In this document: in pieces, positions 1-7,941 of the stretch
Layout of the letters: every line of letters begins with the position of its first letter
How positions within the stretch are numbered: position 1 is the first letter of the stretch
Source: a virus
DNA length: 41,405 nt
IMG/VR virus record: IMGVR_UViG_3300020704_000002
Location: 1-41,405 of that record
Strand: one strand, 5' to 3'
Translations under genes and position numbers: made by a program
The notes under the pieces: generated by a model
What the model was told of the DNA's origin: nothing
Database searches by the model: none
The model's input: only the letters and a program-made list of their open reading frames with translations

Positions 1-3
1 AAC

Positions 4-11
4 TATTTATA
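4..11 (-). promoter_or_regulatory. T4-type late promoter octamer TATAAATA
   Basis: Minus-strand TATAAATA overlaps the stop codon of the next gene and points out of the window to the left. This octamer is the -10 element used by the T4 gp55 late sigma factor. It is short enough to occur by chance in AT-rich DNA, but a matching pair sits before the adhesin gene. Confidence 0.5.
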
Positions 12-543
12 TAAATGCTGGCGTTTCTCTATTTTTCCATTTATGTAAATGAATTTTTCCCTCGCGAACATATTTTTGATAACTTGCTATTGAATTATTT
101 TTAATGATATATTGTGGAGGCATTGCAAGTGTAGGCTCTGTAAAACTTTTTTGTTGAATATTATTAGGAACATTAGTATATAACATATCAACAAGACCAA
201 TCTGTTCACATTTATGAATTTTTCCATATCTGTAAGTATATTCTTTGCATAATTCTGATAATAATTCAGCTAACCACATATAATTTTCTGAAGATTGTCT
301 TGCCCAAATGACAGAAGGATGGTTTATGTGAGTAGCTTTATATAATATAGCATCTCTATCGTCATCAAGTTTCCAGCGTTTGATTTTACGACCTGAAGAT
401 GCATGGACATACTCAACACCATCTAATACGCGATGAGCGGTAGATAGTAACTGACAAGATTCTTTTATTTGAGAAACTACGTGTCTATTTGTATGCCATA
501 GTGCACAAATTGTTGGATTGTGATTAGTATAAAAGATATTCAT
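7..543 (-). CDS. conserved phage protein, unknown function (MNIF..HVV..HR family)
   Basis: 178 residues. The pattern MNIFYTNHNPTICALWHTNRHVV near the N-terminus, then THINHPSVIWARQSSENYMWL and YRYGK, matches a family widespread in myoviruses and marine phages that has no settled function. It is sometimes loosely annotated as a pyrimidine-dimer glycosylase, which I cannot support. The start has AGGA 5 bases upstream, and an early-type promoter lies 32 bases before the ATG. The family recognition is from memory of sequence patterns. Confidence 0.75.
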   Translation of the reverse strand: MNIFYTNHNPTICALWHTNRHVVSQIKESCQLLSTAHRVLDGVEYVHASSGRKIKRWKLDDDRDAILYKATHINHPSVIWARQSSENYMWLAELLSELCKEYTYRYGKIHKCEQIGLVDMLYTNVPNNIQQKSFTEPTLAMPPQYIIKNNSIASYQKYVREGKIHLHKWKNRETPAFI

Positions 544-574
544 AAAATTCCTAAAAATTTAAAAGTATAGATAT

Positions 575-603
575 ATTATATCTTAAATGTATTTTAAAAA
601 CAA
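575..603 (-). promoter_or_regulatory. early sigma70-type promoter
   Basis: Minus strand AAAAAGTGC-TTGTTT, 17-bp spacer, TATAAT; same layout as the repeated early promoters at 28-41 kb. It drives the gene ending at 7. The plus-strand HNH gene begins at its upstream edge. Confidence 0.75.
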
Positions 604-612
604 GCACTTTTT

Positions 613-933
613 ATGAATGAAAGAATCAAAGCTCCAGAACCTAGGGAAATGTACCAAAGGATAAAATCCAGTGCTAAGAAAAGAGGAATTCCTTTTGATA
701 TGACAGTTTATGATTTTTATTTAATAGATTTTCCAATCACATGTCCTATTTTAAATATTCCTTTAAAATGGAATAGAGGAACTCCTCAAGATAATAGTTA
801 TAGTTTTGATAGAATTGATTCATCTAAAGGATATGTTCTAGATAATTTAGAAGTTATATCCTTTAGAGCCAATCGAGCAAAAAATAATTTAACTGAAGAA
901 GAATTAAAGAAATTGGGGTTATATTATTCTTAA
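613..933 (+). CDS. HNH-type endonuclease, likely free-standing homing endonuclease
   Basis: 106 residues. The C-terminal half carries the conserved block FDRIDSSKGYVLDNLEVIS followed by RANRAKNN, typical of small phage HNH nucleases; the N-terminus has EMYQRIKSSAKKRGIPF and CPILNIPL. It is the only plus-strand gene in the first 11 kb, sits in a gap between convergent and divergent neighbours, and overlaps the end of the tail assembly gene by 4 bases, all signs of a mobile insertion. No clear ribosome binding site precedes the first ATG; the ATG at codon 13 has AGGG just upstream and is an alternative start. Confidence 0.75.
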   Translation: MNERIKAPEPREMYQRIKSSAKKRGIPFDMTVYDFYLIDFPITCPILNIPLKWNRGTPQDNSYSFDRIDSSKGYVLDNLEVISFRANRAKNNLTEEELKKLGLYYS

Positions 934-1355
934 ATCGGTTGATTTGGCCAAACTGTTTCGAGTGGAAATCCTGATTGGAGAGTAATGTCCCTCAATTGTT
1001 GTCTATAAACTTTCCATTCATCTTTCTTTTCTTCTGATAATGGAGAATCTAAGCCCTGTGTCCAATCAGAATTAGATAATAATATCTGTCTTTGATTGTA
1101 TATTGAAAGTTTGCAGTTGTCTGTTGATATTAAAGATTTTATTTCTTCAACATTTTTCACACCAAGAACATTATTTTTTCTTTCATCAACTTTTGAACAA
1201 TTTTGAAATGATTCTAATACTTGATTTAATCTATCTCCAGTAACAAAATTTTCATTTTCTATCGGCAATATTACTTTAAATGTGTTATTAGTTTCCTCAA
1301 ATATAATTTCCAATTCCCCATATTCTGGATAATAATTTATTATTTTATATGACAT
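930..1355 (-). CDS. tail fiber assembly / tail assembly chaperone protein
   Basis: 141 residues. The C-terminal third (about residues 85-141) has RQILLSNSDWTQ, DSPLSEEKKDEWKVYRQQLRD and FPLETVWPNQP, the hallmark of the phage tail assembly chaperone family (Phage_TAC/APC-like, also fused to fibre assembly proteins). The N-terminal part is not recognised. Location downstream of the adhesin and glycosyltransferase fits a role in maturing the host-recognition tip. AGGA precedes the start at good distance. Confidence 0.8.
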   Translation of the reverse strand: MSYKIINYYPEYGELEIIFEETNNTFKVILPIENENFVTGDRLNQVLESFQNCSKVDERKNNVLGVKNVEEIKSLISTDNCKLSIYNQRQILLSNSDWTQGLDSPLSEEKKDEWKVYRQQLRDITLQSGFPLETVWPNQPI

Positions 1356-1363
1356 ATTTTTCC

Positions 1364-1567
1364 TTAATTATTTTCTTTAAAATCCCAAGCTTCATCTGAT
1401 TTTGCCTCAACTCTTCCCCATTTTCCTATTGGGCAATATGAATAGCTCCATCTAATTTTAGCCTCAATAATACACCCACATTCTGAACACATTAACATTT
1501 TTTTACTTTGACAATTATCGCATATTACTTTTCTTTCTTTTGCATCTTCTGAGCTTGCGAATAACAT
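1364..1567 (-). CDS. small zinc-ribbon protein
   Basis: 67 residues. Cysteines at CDNC, CSECGC and a later CPIGKW suggest a treble-clef or ribbon metal site; the CPIGKW ending resembles short phage proteins near structural genes. It lies between the glycosyltransferase and tail assembly genes and is probably co-transcribed with them. Role unknown. Confidence 0.65.
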   Translation of the reverse strand: MLFASSEDAKERKVICDNCQSKKMLMCSECGCIIEAKIRWSYSYCPIGKWGRVEAKSDEAWDFKENN

Positions 1568-1570
1568 TGT

Positions 1571-2293
1571 TTAAATCATTCCTGTAAATGTATAAGGACC
1601 TGTATGGGACAAATTAACCCATGGTGCTCCATATATTGTATAACCATTTTCTTTTGCTAATTTACAAAAATAATAATCTTCTGATAATAGAGTTTTTGTT
1701 TTTTCGCAAATACAAGTATTAAAATATTGATATAATAAAAATGTTGGCGCATTAATCGCCAATTGATCTGGAGTTAGTCCATCAAAAAAATATGTATCAA
1801 CCTTATCCATCAAATTAAGAAATACTTCTTTTTTAATTAACATAAATCCAGTTCCTCCGTGCTCAATATTTAATAATGAATTTTCATCTAAATCCATATT
1901 ATTTACACCGCATACAAAATCCCCTGTAAAATTTTTCAGATAGTAAGATTCTACATTTTGTTTTACAGCTTCTGAAACCTTTGTCCAATTTATACCTTTT
2001 TTTGGATAAATCCCACACATAATGTCTTTATCTATTGTCATCATCGTAACGATATCTTTAGGATCAAACCCGATATCCGAATCAATAAACATTAAGTGGG
2101 TTGCATCAGAATCTAAAAATGCTTTTACTATTTGATTCCTTGCTCTTGTTATTAAAGCATCATTTGTGACATAATGATACATCAACTCTAGCCCATTTGT
2201 ATGAAATATTCCAGGAACTTGCATTAACGAATTAGAATAATTTATATTACACATTCCACCATAAACTGGTGTACCAATCATAACTTTTTTCAT
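1571..2293 (-). CDS. glycosyltransferase-like protein
   Basis: 240 residues. The N-terminus MKKVMIGTPVYGG and the ALITRARNQIV segment, followed by HLMFIDSDIGFDP (the metal- and sugar-nucleotide-binding DxD region) and a GTGFMLIKKEVF segment, are typical of phage GT-A fold glycosyltransferases. Substrate unknown; the gene follows the adhesin directly, so modification of a virion or host surface component is an inference. Confidence 0.75.
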   Translation of the reverse strand: MKKVMIGTPVYGGMCNINYSNSLMQVPGIFHTNGLELMYHYVTNDALITRARNQIVKAFLDSDATHLMFIDSDIGFDPKDIVTMMTIDKDIMCGIYPKKGINWTKVSEAVKQNVESYYLKNFTGDFVCGVNNMDLDENSLLNIEHGGTGFMLIKKEVFLNLMDKVDTYFFDGLTPDQLAINAPTFLLYQYFNTCICEKTKTLLSEDYYFCKLAKENGYTIYGAPWVNLSHTGPYTFTGMI

Positions 2294-2297
2294 ATTT

Positions 2298-2975
2298 TTA
2301 CCATGCTATTAAAACTGCTCCACCACCTGCGCCTGCGCCTGCACCAGCTCCACCAGCTCCACCAACACCATATCCTGTGCCATTAGACCCACCTGCTCCA
2401 CCATACCAATTACCTCCACCACCGCCTCCACCGCCAGACGGAGACCCACCTGCTCCACCACCTTTATTGCCACACCCACCTGGACCTCCACCACCACCAG
2501 TTGCTGTGTATCCAGCAAAAGAAGAGTTACCACCAGCGCCACCGGAATATCCGCCAGTACAAGTTCCATAATATGGACCACCACCACCGCCTGCCCCAAC
2601 AGAAACAGCTATGGCTGAGTATGGAGCAACTCCTATTCCAATATTTTGGTATTTTCCACCAGATCCGCCCCCAGACCCTTGGTAACCATCACCACAAAAA
2701 CATAAAGCACCACCACCACCACCAGCGCCAAAAATTGATGCAACAATATATCCAACACCCCTAGGAACATAAAATGTAAAATTTCCAGGAGACAAATAAT
2801 TTGCCTGTGTAGTTGCAGTTTTACCAAAAAAATTTGCAAATGATATGGATCCAGAAGATAACCCTGCAAGCGTTCGTACATCATAATCGTTTAATGTTCC
2901 AGGAGTTGTAGCAGTTATATGTAATTCTGTATTTATACTAGAAAATGCAATTGCTCCTGATGATTGTAAAGTCAT
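2298..2975 (-). CDS. glycine-rich tail fibre adhesin
   Basis: 225 residues. Residues 1-55 (MTLQSSGAIAFSSINTEL, then VRTLAGLSSGSISFANFFGKT) match the short N-terminal module common to phage tail proteins. From about residue 60, YVPRGVGYIVASIFGAGGGGG and many GGGG runs with TATGGGG match the glycine-rich domain of phage adhesins, which form poly-glycine II sandwiches in T-even gp38-type tips. It is probably the host receptor-binding protein. A double T4-type late promoter lies just upstream. Two long ORFs in other frames here are composition shadows. Confidence 0.8.
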   Translation of the reverse strand: MTLQSSGAIAFSSINTELHITATTPGTLNDYDVRTLAGLSSGSISFANFFGKTATTQANYLSPGNFTFYVPRGVGYIVASIFGAGGGGGALCFCGDGYQGSGGGSGGKYQNIGIGVAPYSAIAVSVGAGGGGGPYYGTCTGGYSGGAGGNSSFAGYTATGGGGGPGGCGNKGGGAGGSPSGGGGGGGGNWYGGAGGSNGTGYGVGGAGGAGAGAGAGGGAVLIAW

Positions 2976-3010
2976 ATATATATTCCAATATTAAATTATT
3001 TAAGTTATAG

Positions 3011-3027
3011 TATTTATACTATTTATA
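3011..3027 (-). promoter_or_regulatory. two overlapping T4-type late promoters
   Basis: Minus strand carries TATAAATA twice, 9 bases apart (3020-3027 and 3011-3018), 36-52 bases upstream of the adhesin ATG. Duplicate exact octamers before a structural gene strongly suggest late transcription by a gp55-like sigma. Confidence 0.75.
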
Positions 3028-3130
3028 CCATTTTTGATAGAAAATATCCAAACATAAATGTAATTATTAACGAATTTACAATATATAATAATTCTATAAT
3101 TATTTTTCTGGTATTACTTATTATCTGCAT
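3023..3130 (-). CDS. possible 35-residue membrane protein
   Basis: MQIISNTRKIII start, one hydrophobic segment, ending GYFLSKMV. It fills the gap between the adhesin and the kinase gene, and its end overlaps the late promoter. No good ribosome binding site is visible, so this is uncertain. Confidence 0.3.
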   Translation of the reverse strand: MQIISNTRKIIIELLYIVNSLIITFMFGYFLSKMV

Positions 3131-3168
3131 AATGATTTTAAGTTGTAGATTAAAATTAATGTTGTCAA

Positions 3169-3594
3169 TTATAAATCTTTAAATGTATCATTTAATTTTT
3201 GACAAACTAATGCAACTTCTTCTTTGACTGTAAATCCTGGAAGTATTTCTACATCGCATTTAATTGGTTTTTCAAATAAATTATTAGTATTTTGATATAT
3301 AGAAGTTTCTATTCTATTAACCCATACTGTAAAGTCAGCATCAAATATATCACGTGTTTCTTGAAAAGGTGCAATAAAATCAACAATCACATATTTTGAT
3401 TCATTCGAGGAACTGTTTGCTAAATCGCGCATTCGTTCGCTTTGACGAATTCGTCCATTATGACTAAAATCCCAATCATTAAATTGTTCTCTTACTGTAT
3501 CTGCATTAAACCAAAGACATTTTAATTTTTTCTGTAATGCTTTTGCTAATGCAGTTTTACCAGATCCAGGCAACCCCATTATTAATATTTTCAT
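3169..3594 (-). CDS. adenylylsulfate-kinase-like P-loop kinase
   Basis: 141 residues. Walker A GLPGSGKT at residues 7-14, then FNADTVREQFNDWDFS and RIRQSERMRDLA, and VDFIAPFQETRDIF, which line up with CysC-type APS kinases. It is shorter than bacterial CysC (about 200 residues) because the C-terminal helices are reduced. Similar genes occur in several large phages, where the true substrate is unclear. It overlaps the upstream kinase by 4 bases (ATGA). Confidence 0.75.
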   Translation of the reverse strand: MKILIMGLPGSGKTALAKALQKKLKCLWFNADTVREQFNDWDFSHNGRIRQSERMRDLANSSSNESKYVIVDFIAPFQETRDIFDADFTVWVNRIETSIYQNTNNLFEKPIKCDVEILPGFTVKEEVALVCQKLNDTFKDL

Positions 3595-4058
3595 TTTTCA
3601 AACCTAATTGAATCAAAACCTTCTAGAAGTTCAGGTTTTTCATAACCATCTTTCATTTGTGATATAACACGTTGAGATATAATTTTACCTTTTCGACTTT
3701 TCAATCTTCGATTATGTTCTTTTTCTTGTGGTAAATCAAACACAATAGCTATCTTTAAATAATTGTCAGGGATTTGTTTTAACTTTAAAGCACGAGAAGC
3801 TTTATTAATATTTGTTTGATCCCAAACGATATGCTTTTGATCATTTACTGCTGATGCTATTTCTGCATCCATTAGATTTTTAGCAATGTTATAATATTCT
3901 GCAAAAACCTCATTATATGTTTTGTTCAAATTTTTAGCATAGTTATCGATATGTTTATCTGTTGATACAATAGCTACTGTAGAATCAAATTTTTGCTTTT
4001 CCACCCAAGTAGATTTGCCAGAAGCAGGCAATCCGACCAGCATGTATAATTTGGGCAT
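3591..4058 (-). CDS. AAA_33-type nucleoside/polynucleotide kinase-like protein
   Basis: 155 residues. Walker A GLPASGKS at residues 9-16, a VSTDKHID acceptor-side motif, WDQTNINKASRALKL and a basic RRLKSRKGK lid resemble the kinase half of T4 polynucleotide kinase and other AAA_33 kinases. There is no phosphatase domain. Starts by TAATG overlap with the upstream gene. The exact substrate is not determinable here. Confidence 0.7.
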   Translation of the reverse strand: MPKLYMLVGLPASGKSTWVEKQKFDSTVAIVSTDKHIDNYAKNLNKTYNEVFAEYYNIAKNLMDAEIASAVNDQKHIVWDQTNINKASRALKLKQIPDNYLKIAIVFDLPQEKEHNRRLKSRKGKIISQRVISQMKDGYEKPELLEGFDSIRFEK

Positions 4059-4288
4059 TATTTTTTTTCCTCGATTAAATTTTTGTTAGTTTCTTCTACA
4101 TATTGATCAAGTTTATTATTAACAATTTTTGTTAACTTGTTAACAATTTCACCAGATTTTGATATGGTATTATTAAATTGTTCACTTTTTACTACATTTT
4201 CTGCAAGATAACCGCCAACCATTAAATATGAAGTTTTTTCTGTAGGTATAATAGTAGAAATACCGATAGATATAACAAATATAATCAC
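4058..4288 (-). CDS. small protein with N-terminal membrane segment
   Basis: 76 residues from a GTG at 4288; residues 1-13 are hydrophobic, then a YLMVGGYLAENVV segment and a polar helix rich in asparagine and lysine. The same frame stays open upstream to 4312 and reads IKKILKID before the GTG, so the true start may be further up at a non-standard codon. Function unknown. Confidence 0.6.
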   Translation of the reverse strand: MIIFVISIGISTIIPTEKTSYLMVGGYLAENVVKSEQFNNTISKSGEIVNKLTKIVNNKLDQYVEETNKNLIEEKK

Positions 4289-4296
4289 ATCAATCT

Positions 4297-4431
4297 TTAG
4301 AATTTTTTTAATAGTTTATCAAAAAAACCTAAAATAACTAAACAACATATACTTATAATTTCAAAAGCATGAGCTATTCTATTAATATTAGAGAAAACAG
4401 TAATTGCATAAATCAATAAAGCTAAGTTTAT
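4297..4431 (-). CDS. 44-codon membrane protein without a standard start codon
   Basis: The frame reads INLALLIYAITVFSNINRIA and later LVILGFFDKLLKKF, two hydrophobic stretches with a basic tail. It begins at ATA (4431-4429) preceded by AGGGGA at ribosome-binding distance; no ATG, GTG or TTG lies at that position (a TTG is at 4416). It overlaps the ends of both neighbours. Either ATG mutated to ATA, or an internal TTG is used. Confidence 0.45.
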   Translation of the reverse strand: MNLALLIYAITVFSNINRIAHAFEIISICCLVILGFFDKLLKKF

Positions 4432-4703
4432 TTTAGATCATCCCCTAAAAAATCGTCATTAACATCACCTAAAAATTGGTCGATGTATTCTAATCCTTCT
4501 AACAAATCTTCTTCAGAAATTTTAGGAAAAATTGTTTTCATTACGGAAAGATTAAATTGTTCTAATTGGTCAAATGTAAAATCTGAACAATCATCACTAA
4601 CATGCCATAGTGATAATATTTGATTTTCTTTAGTTTCTCCAGAATTTGAATTCCAAAACGTGTACCAATTACTATTACTCCAGCGCGAATATGACACAAT
4701 CAT
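4428..4703 (-). CDS. hypothetical protein
   Basis: 91 residues, aromatic-rich N-terminus (YSRWSNSNWYTFWNS) and an acidic C-terminus ending GDDLK. No recognised family. Part of the minus-strand operon. Confidence 0.6.
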   Translation of the reverse strand: MIVSYSRWSNSNWYTFWNSNSGETKENQILSLWHVSDDCSDFTFDQLEQFNLSVMKTIFPKISEEDLLEGLEYIDQFLGDVNDDFLGDDLK

Positions 4704-4730
4704 TCTCCATTAAATTTAAACTCAAATATA

Positions 4731-5111
4731 TTATACTATATCTTCAACTATTTCGTCAAGCATTATATTAATCATTTGGTGTCGTAGTTGGTTTAAAACA
4801 TCGTTAGAGTAAATGAAAGGAATTTGTTGATAATTATCAGGACATCTTTCAACATTTCTTCTAATGCATTCTTGTTCGTAGGAATTTGCAAATTTTGGAT
4901 TTAACCAGAAATTATAATGTTCGGTGGTATGATCAAATAATTCTATAAGGTAAACTTCTCTAGAATCGGTATCAAAATATATTTGGACATCAAATTCCGA
5001 ATAATCTTGAAAATCTAAAATATAACAATTTTTACCAAAACAACTCCAGCAAAATTTTGCACCACTAGAAATCCTATAATCAATTATTTCTAAAGCTTCT
5101 TGTACTTTCAC
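4731..5111 (-). CDS. hypothetical protein
   Basis: 126 residues, GTG start at 5111 overlapping the stop of the next upstream gene (GTGA), so probably translationally coupled. Contains scattered cysteines (FCWSCFGKNCY) and no motif I recognise. Confidence 0.6.
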   Translation of the reverse strand: MKVQEALEIIDYRISSGAKFCWSCFGKNCYILDFQDYSEFDVQIYFDTDSREVYLIELFDHTTEHYNFWLNPKFANSYEQECIRRNVERCPDNYQQIPFIYSNDVLNQLRHQMINIMLDEIVEDIV

Positions 5112-5266
5112 GAAAATATCTCAATAATATATGTAATCAATGCGTTATATTGAACGAATAAATTATTATACCAATCTAAAATTGCGCTAAAAATTCTACA
5201 AAACATCATTTTTAATAATAACATTACTATAACAAATAGTACAAATGTTTCTTCATCTTGATTCAT
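5108..5266 (-). CDS. 52-residue membrane protein
   Basis: MNQDEETFVLFVIVMLLLKMMF start; acidic N-terminus, one strong hydrophobic segment and a second moderately hydrophobic helix. It fits exactly between its neighbours: TAATG overlap at the start and GTGA at the stop. Unknown role. Confidence 0.65.
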   Translation of the reverse strand: MNQDEETFVLFVIVMLLLKMMFCRIFSAILDWYNNLFVQYNALITYIIEIFS

Positions 5267-5460
5267 TATGCGCATTTTTTATCGTAAATACGTTCGCCCA
5301 TATAATATGTTTTTGTTGTAATACAACCATCTTTAGTGACAAAAACTTCTGGTTGGTTTTTTGGAATTGAATTTGCAATTACTACAGCATAGGTATAAAA
5401 CACACTACCAATTAATACAACCATAACAAATAAACAAACCAATGAAATAGATTTTAACAA
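5266..5460 (-). CDS. membrane-anchored small protein with two periplasmic cysteines
   Basis: 64 residues; hydrophobic residues 5-30 form a signal anchor, followed by GCITTKTYYMGERIYDKKC, where two cysteines could form a disulfide outside the inner membrane. The gene ending at 10367 has a comparable plan. Confidence 0.6.
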   Translation of the reverse strand: MLKSISLVCLFVMVVLIGSVFYTYAVVIANSIPKNQPEVFVTKDGCITTKTYYMGERIYDKKCA

Positions 5461-5870
5461 ATTACTTCTCTCTTAAATGTTGATAAATCGCTATTAGAAT
5501 AATCATAAAAATTTAGCGAAATTGTAGAATACCCTTCATTAATTTTAACTTCGATAACTGGAGCAACATCATCAAAATATGCAGAAATTCTGTTGAAGTT
5601 CTTTTGATTTTTAGTTAATTTTTCAGCTTTCTTTTTAGAAGATCTAACATTTCCGAATTCCGGATTAACCCATGTTAGTTTATTTGGATCATTTGATAAA
5701 TCAAGGATATTTCCAGTAGAATCAACAACATAATCGCCATTAGGAGGACTCCAAGATTTCTTTTCTAACTCTACCAATTCTTCTTTTAAAGAAGATAAAA
5801 GAGTTGTTTTTTCTTTAATAAGTTCTTGTGTTTCTTGTATCTTTTTATTTAATTCTTCAAATTTTTCCAT
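5454..5870 (-). CDS. hypothetical protein with N-terminal coiled coil
   Basis: 138 residues. Residues 1-38 form a heptad-rich helix (KFEELNKKIQETQELIKEKT); the rest is mixed with a lysine-rich KKKAEKLTKNQK patch. Start overlaps the stop of the upstream gene by one base. Unknown role. Confidence 0.6.
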   Translation of the reverse strand: MEKFEELNKKIQETQELIKEKTTLLSSLKEELVELEKKSWSPPNGDYVVDSTGNILDLSNDPNKLTWVNPEFGNVRSSKKKAEKLTKNQKNFNRISAYFDDVAPVIEVKINEGYSTISLNFYDYSNSDLSTFKREVIC

Positions 5871-6130
5871 TAAAACTCCAAATATATTGGATGCGTTTCA
5901 CCAGAACTATTGCTATTAAAATCAACCCAAAGAGATTTTCTTGACATACAAAATCCAACTTCTAATTCTGAATAAATTTTTGGATCAAGAATTAATATGA
6001 CATCATCATATAATTGTTGAAGAACTTCTTTTGTTAATTCTAAACCAAAATATCTTGTGATGATAATTGTTTCTATCTTATTTATTGTATCAATGTCATT
6101 CGTTATTGAATGGCTTGTTTCAATTTTCAT
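5870..6130 (-). CDS. hypothetical protein
   Basis: 86 residues, overlaps its upstream neighbour by 4 bases. Ends with FNSNSSGETHPIYLEF; the central part looks like alternating helix and strand. No family recognised. Confidence 0.55.
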   Translation of the reverse strand: MKIETSHSITNDIDTINKIETIIITRYFGLELTKEVLQQLYDDVILILDPKIYSELEVGFCMSRKSLWVDFNSNSSGETHPIYLEF

Positions 6131-6396
6131 TTTACAAAATAAAGAATACTTAATATAACAATTATAATAGCTTCAAGAAATGAAAATACTAGGCAAGCTA
6201 TAATTCTGTCAGCTAATTGTCTAATTGTGTCAAATAATTCTTCTTTTGTATTTGTATAAACTGTATGCAATTCCCTATATTGCTGTTTTAGAGAATCTAC
6301 TCTATTTTCATGATCTTCACATTTAACCCACTTTCCATCGTTAGATTGTTCCATTGGACCAAAATATCCAAAACCTTGTGTATACCGTTTAATCAT
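6127..6396 (-). CDS. C-terminally anchored small phage membrane protein
   Basis: 89 residues from the ATG at 6396, chosen over an upstream TTG because TTTTGGAG sits 7 bases before it and it overlaps the upstream stop. MIKRYTQGFGYFGPM, GKWVKCEDHEN, a coiled-coil middle and a C-terminal membrane helix. The gene at 8096 has the same plan (GHWV.. motif, polar helix, C-terminal helix), so the two are likely paralogues of a common phage tail-anchored family. Confidence 0.65.
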   Translation of the reverse strand: MIKRYTQGFGYFGPMEQSNDGKWVKCEDHENRVDSLKQQYRELHTVYTNTKEELFDTIRQLADRIIACLVFSFLEAIIIVILSILYFVK

Positions 6397-6712
6397 TTTT
6401 ATCTCCAAAATATTCTGTAATTATTTTTCTACAAATATCTATGCCATGTTGTCTACCAACTCTATAATGCTCTGCCTTAGAATACATAGGATCTAAAACA
6501 AAATCTGATTCATGAACAGGTTTTTTTGCAATGTTATATTCGGTTTCTATTAACTCTAGACATTTGGAAATAATATCATCAGAATATTCTTTAATTTTTT
6601 CTGCTCTTGGACATGGAACATATAATGTTTGTACTACAGAATCAAATTCTTCAAGAACGCCATGCCACAATGCCATATCTAAAAGATTTTCATTTATTTC
6701 TGATTTTTTCAT
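6389..6712 (-). CDS. hypothetical protein
   Basis: 107 residues, helical, with CPRAEKIKEY near the middle and HYRVGRQHGIDICRKII near the end. Overlaps neighbours at both ends, so translation is probably coupled. No family recognised. Confidence 0.55.
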   Translation of the reverse strand: MKKSEINENLLDMALWHGVLEEFDSVVQTLYVPCPRAEKIKEYSDDIISKCLELIETEYNIAKKPVHESDFVLDPMYSKAEHYRVGRQHGIDICRKIITEYFGDKND

Positions 6713-6999
6713 ACAACCACATTAAATTGTTTTAATTCATTTTCCAATCGATCATGGAAAGATTTTTCGCCATCGTCTCCAGATAATAACCAATCAATTC
6801 TTTGTGCATATACTTCTGCCAATCTTAAAATATCAACTGCCATTTTGAATTGATATATAGTTTCATCAGAATAATCTCTGCCTCGTTTATCGCCATACTC
6901 ATCAATTTCTTCTGATTTATTGTGGTAAATAAAATCTTCAATTGAATCTGCTATTTGACCAATTTTATATTGGTCATAATCAAATTGCCCGCCAGACAT
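6709..6999 (-). CDS. conserved small phage protein (MSGG.FDY family)
   Basis: 96 residues from the ATG at 6999, which follows a strong GGAGGAAAAATA and overlaps the upstream stop (TAATG). The opening MSGGQFDYDQYKIGQIADSI is a pattern seen repeatedly in phages, function unknown; the rest is helical. Confidence 0.7.
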   Translation of the reverse strand: MSGGQFDYDQYKIGQIADSIEDFIYHNKSEEIDEYGDKRGRDYSDETIYQFKMAVDILRLAEVYAQRIDWLLSGDDGEKSFHDRLENELKQFNVVV

Positions 7000-7166
7000 T
7001 ATTTTTCCTCCAAATAGCATTTGCGCATTATATAATAATGTTCAACAACAAGAACGATTATACCTGCCATTACAAATAAAATCAACCATTGGTCAACGAA
7101 ACAAAACATAGAAACTACTAATATAAATAACACAACATCAAGAATACCAACAAAAAACTTTTTCAC
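6999..7166 (-). CDS. 55-residue membrane protein
   Basis: GTG start with TTTTGGAGA upstream. MKKFFVGILDVVLFILVVSM opens two closely spaced hydrophobic helices, ending YYIMRKCYLEEK; the last codons contain the ribosome binding site of the next gene. First gene after the promoter at 7197-7225. Confidence 0.65.
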   Translation of the reverse strand: MKKFFVGILDVVLFILVVSMFCFVDQWLILFVMAGIIVLVVEHYYIMRKCYLEEK

Positions 7167-7196
7167 AATTTTCTCCAAAAATTTAAAATATAAATT

Positions 7197-7225
7197 ATTA
7201 TACCTTAATCATATTAAAATAACAA
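7197..7225 (-). promoter_or_regulatory. early sigma70-type promoter
   Basis: Minus AAAAGTGC-TTGTTA, 17 bp, TATAAT, then a 31-base leader to the GTG at 7166. Same design as the early promoter set, so genes from 7166 down to at least 3169 can be read as an early operon. Confidence 0.8.
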
Positions 7226-7232
7226 GCACTTT

Positions 7233-7409
7233 TTATCTATTTCTTAATCTATTTAACATTGCTTTATTGTCTTCTTCTTCTAGAAGAGAGTAAAGTATTT
7301 TTGTTGAAATTTCTATAAATTCTTCCATCTCTGTTTCTGATAACAAAGTTACTTTTTGAATTGTATACAATTCGTGATACCGTTTAATTAAAACATCATG
7401 AACATTCAT
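7233..7409 (-). CDS. 58-residue hypothetical protein
   Basis: MNVHDVLIKRYHELYTIQKV opening, acidic helix, ends LNRLRNR. It starts inside the last codons of the upstream gene in another frame. Unknown. Confidence 0.5.
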   Translation of the reverse strand: MNVHDVLIKRYHELYTIQKVTLLSETEMEEFIEISTKILYSLLEEEDNKAMLNRLRNR

Positions 7410-7590
7410 ATTCTAAAACCCCATCGTTATAATTTTTTTTAGTTTCTGGTTCTGGATGTTTTGCAATTTTCCAGTTAGAAAATGCATCATCATGTAAATT
7501 TAAAGGTGTTATTGGATTCTTGCGAAGATAATCTATTTTCGCACAATAATCCTCGCAAGCTTTTCCGCGAATGAAATAATTTTTTTGCAT
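7396..7590 (-). CDS. hypothetical protein
   Basis: 64 residues; MQKNYFIRGKACEDYCAKIDY then a NPITPLNLHDDAF segment. TAGGAG precedes the start. No family recognised. Confidence 0.55.
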   Translation of the reverse strand: MQKNYFIRGKACEDYCAKIDYLRKNPITPLNLHDDAFSNWKIAKHPEPETKKNYNDGVLEYECS

Positions 7591-7617
7591 AATGTCTCCT
7601 AGTTAAAGGAGTATATA

Positions 7618-7941
7618 TTAATCCCAATTATATTCTTTTTCAAAATAGGAAAACATTTCTTCTTCCGTGTATATTTCGTAGTTTCTTTCTGCATCTACTC
7701 CTCGTACAATAACAAAAGGAGTCATATCTTCATAGAGAAAATAATCAATATCATCAAGCAAAATTTTGTCTGTAAATAATGCTGACATCAAAGCATTAAC
7801 TTCAACATAATACGATTCAATATATTCGTTATCAAAAAATGCATCTCGAATAGAACTAGGAACAGATTTAATAAAGGTATCTCTATTTTCTTTTTCTCGC
7901 AATAGAGTTGAAAAAAGATCTTTAAATGTATCAAATTTCAA
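7618..7941 (-). CDS. hypothetical acidic protein
   Basis: 107 residues from a TTG at 7941 with TTTTTTGGAG 7 bases upstream, overlapping the upstream stop (TTGA). Helical and acidic, no motif recognised. Confidence 0.6.
   Translation of the reverse strand: MKFDTFKDLFSTLLREKENRDTFIKSVPSSIRDAFFDNEYIESYYVEVNALMSALFTDKILLDDIDYFLYEDMTPFVIVRGVDAERNYEIYTEEEMFSYFEKEYNWD

Noticed and set aside
2377-2764. Proline- and histidine-rich plus-strand ORFs opposite the adhesin
   Set aside because: They are the antisense reading of GGN glycine codons and have no ribosome binding sites.
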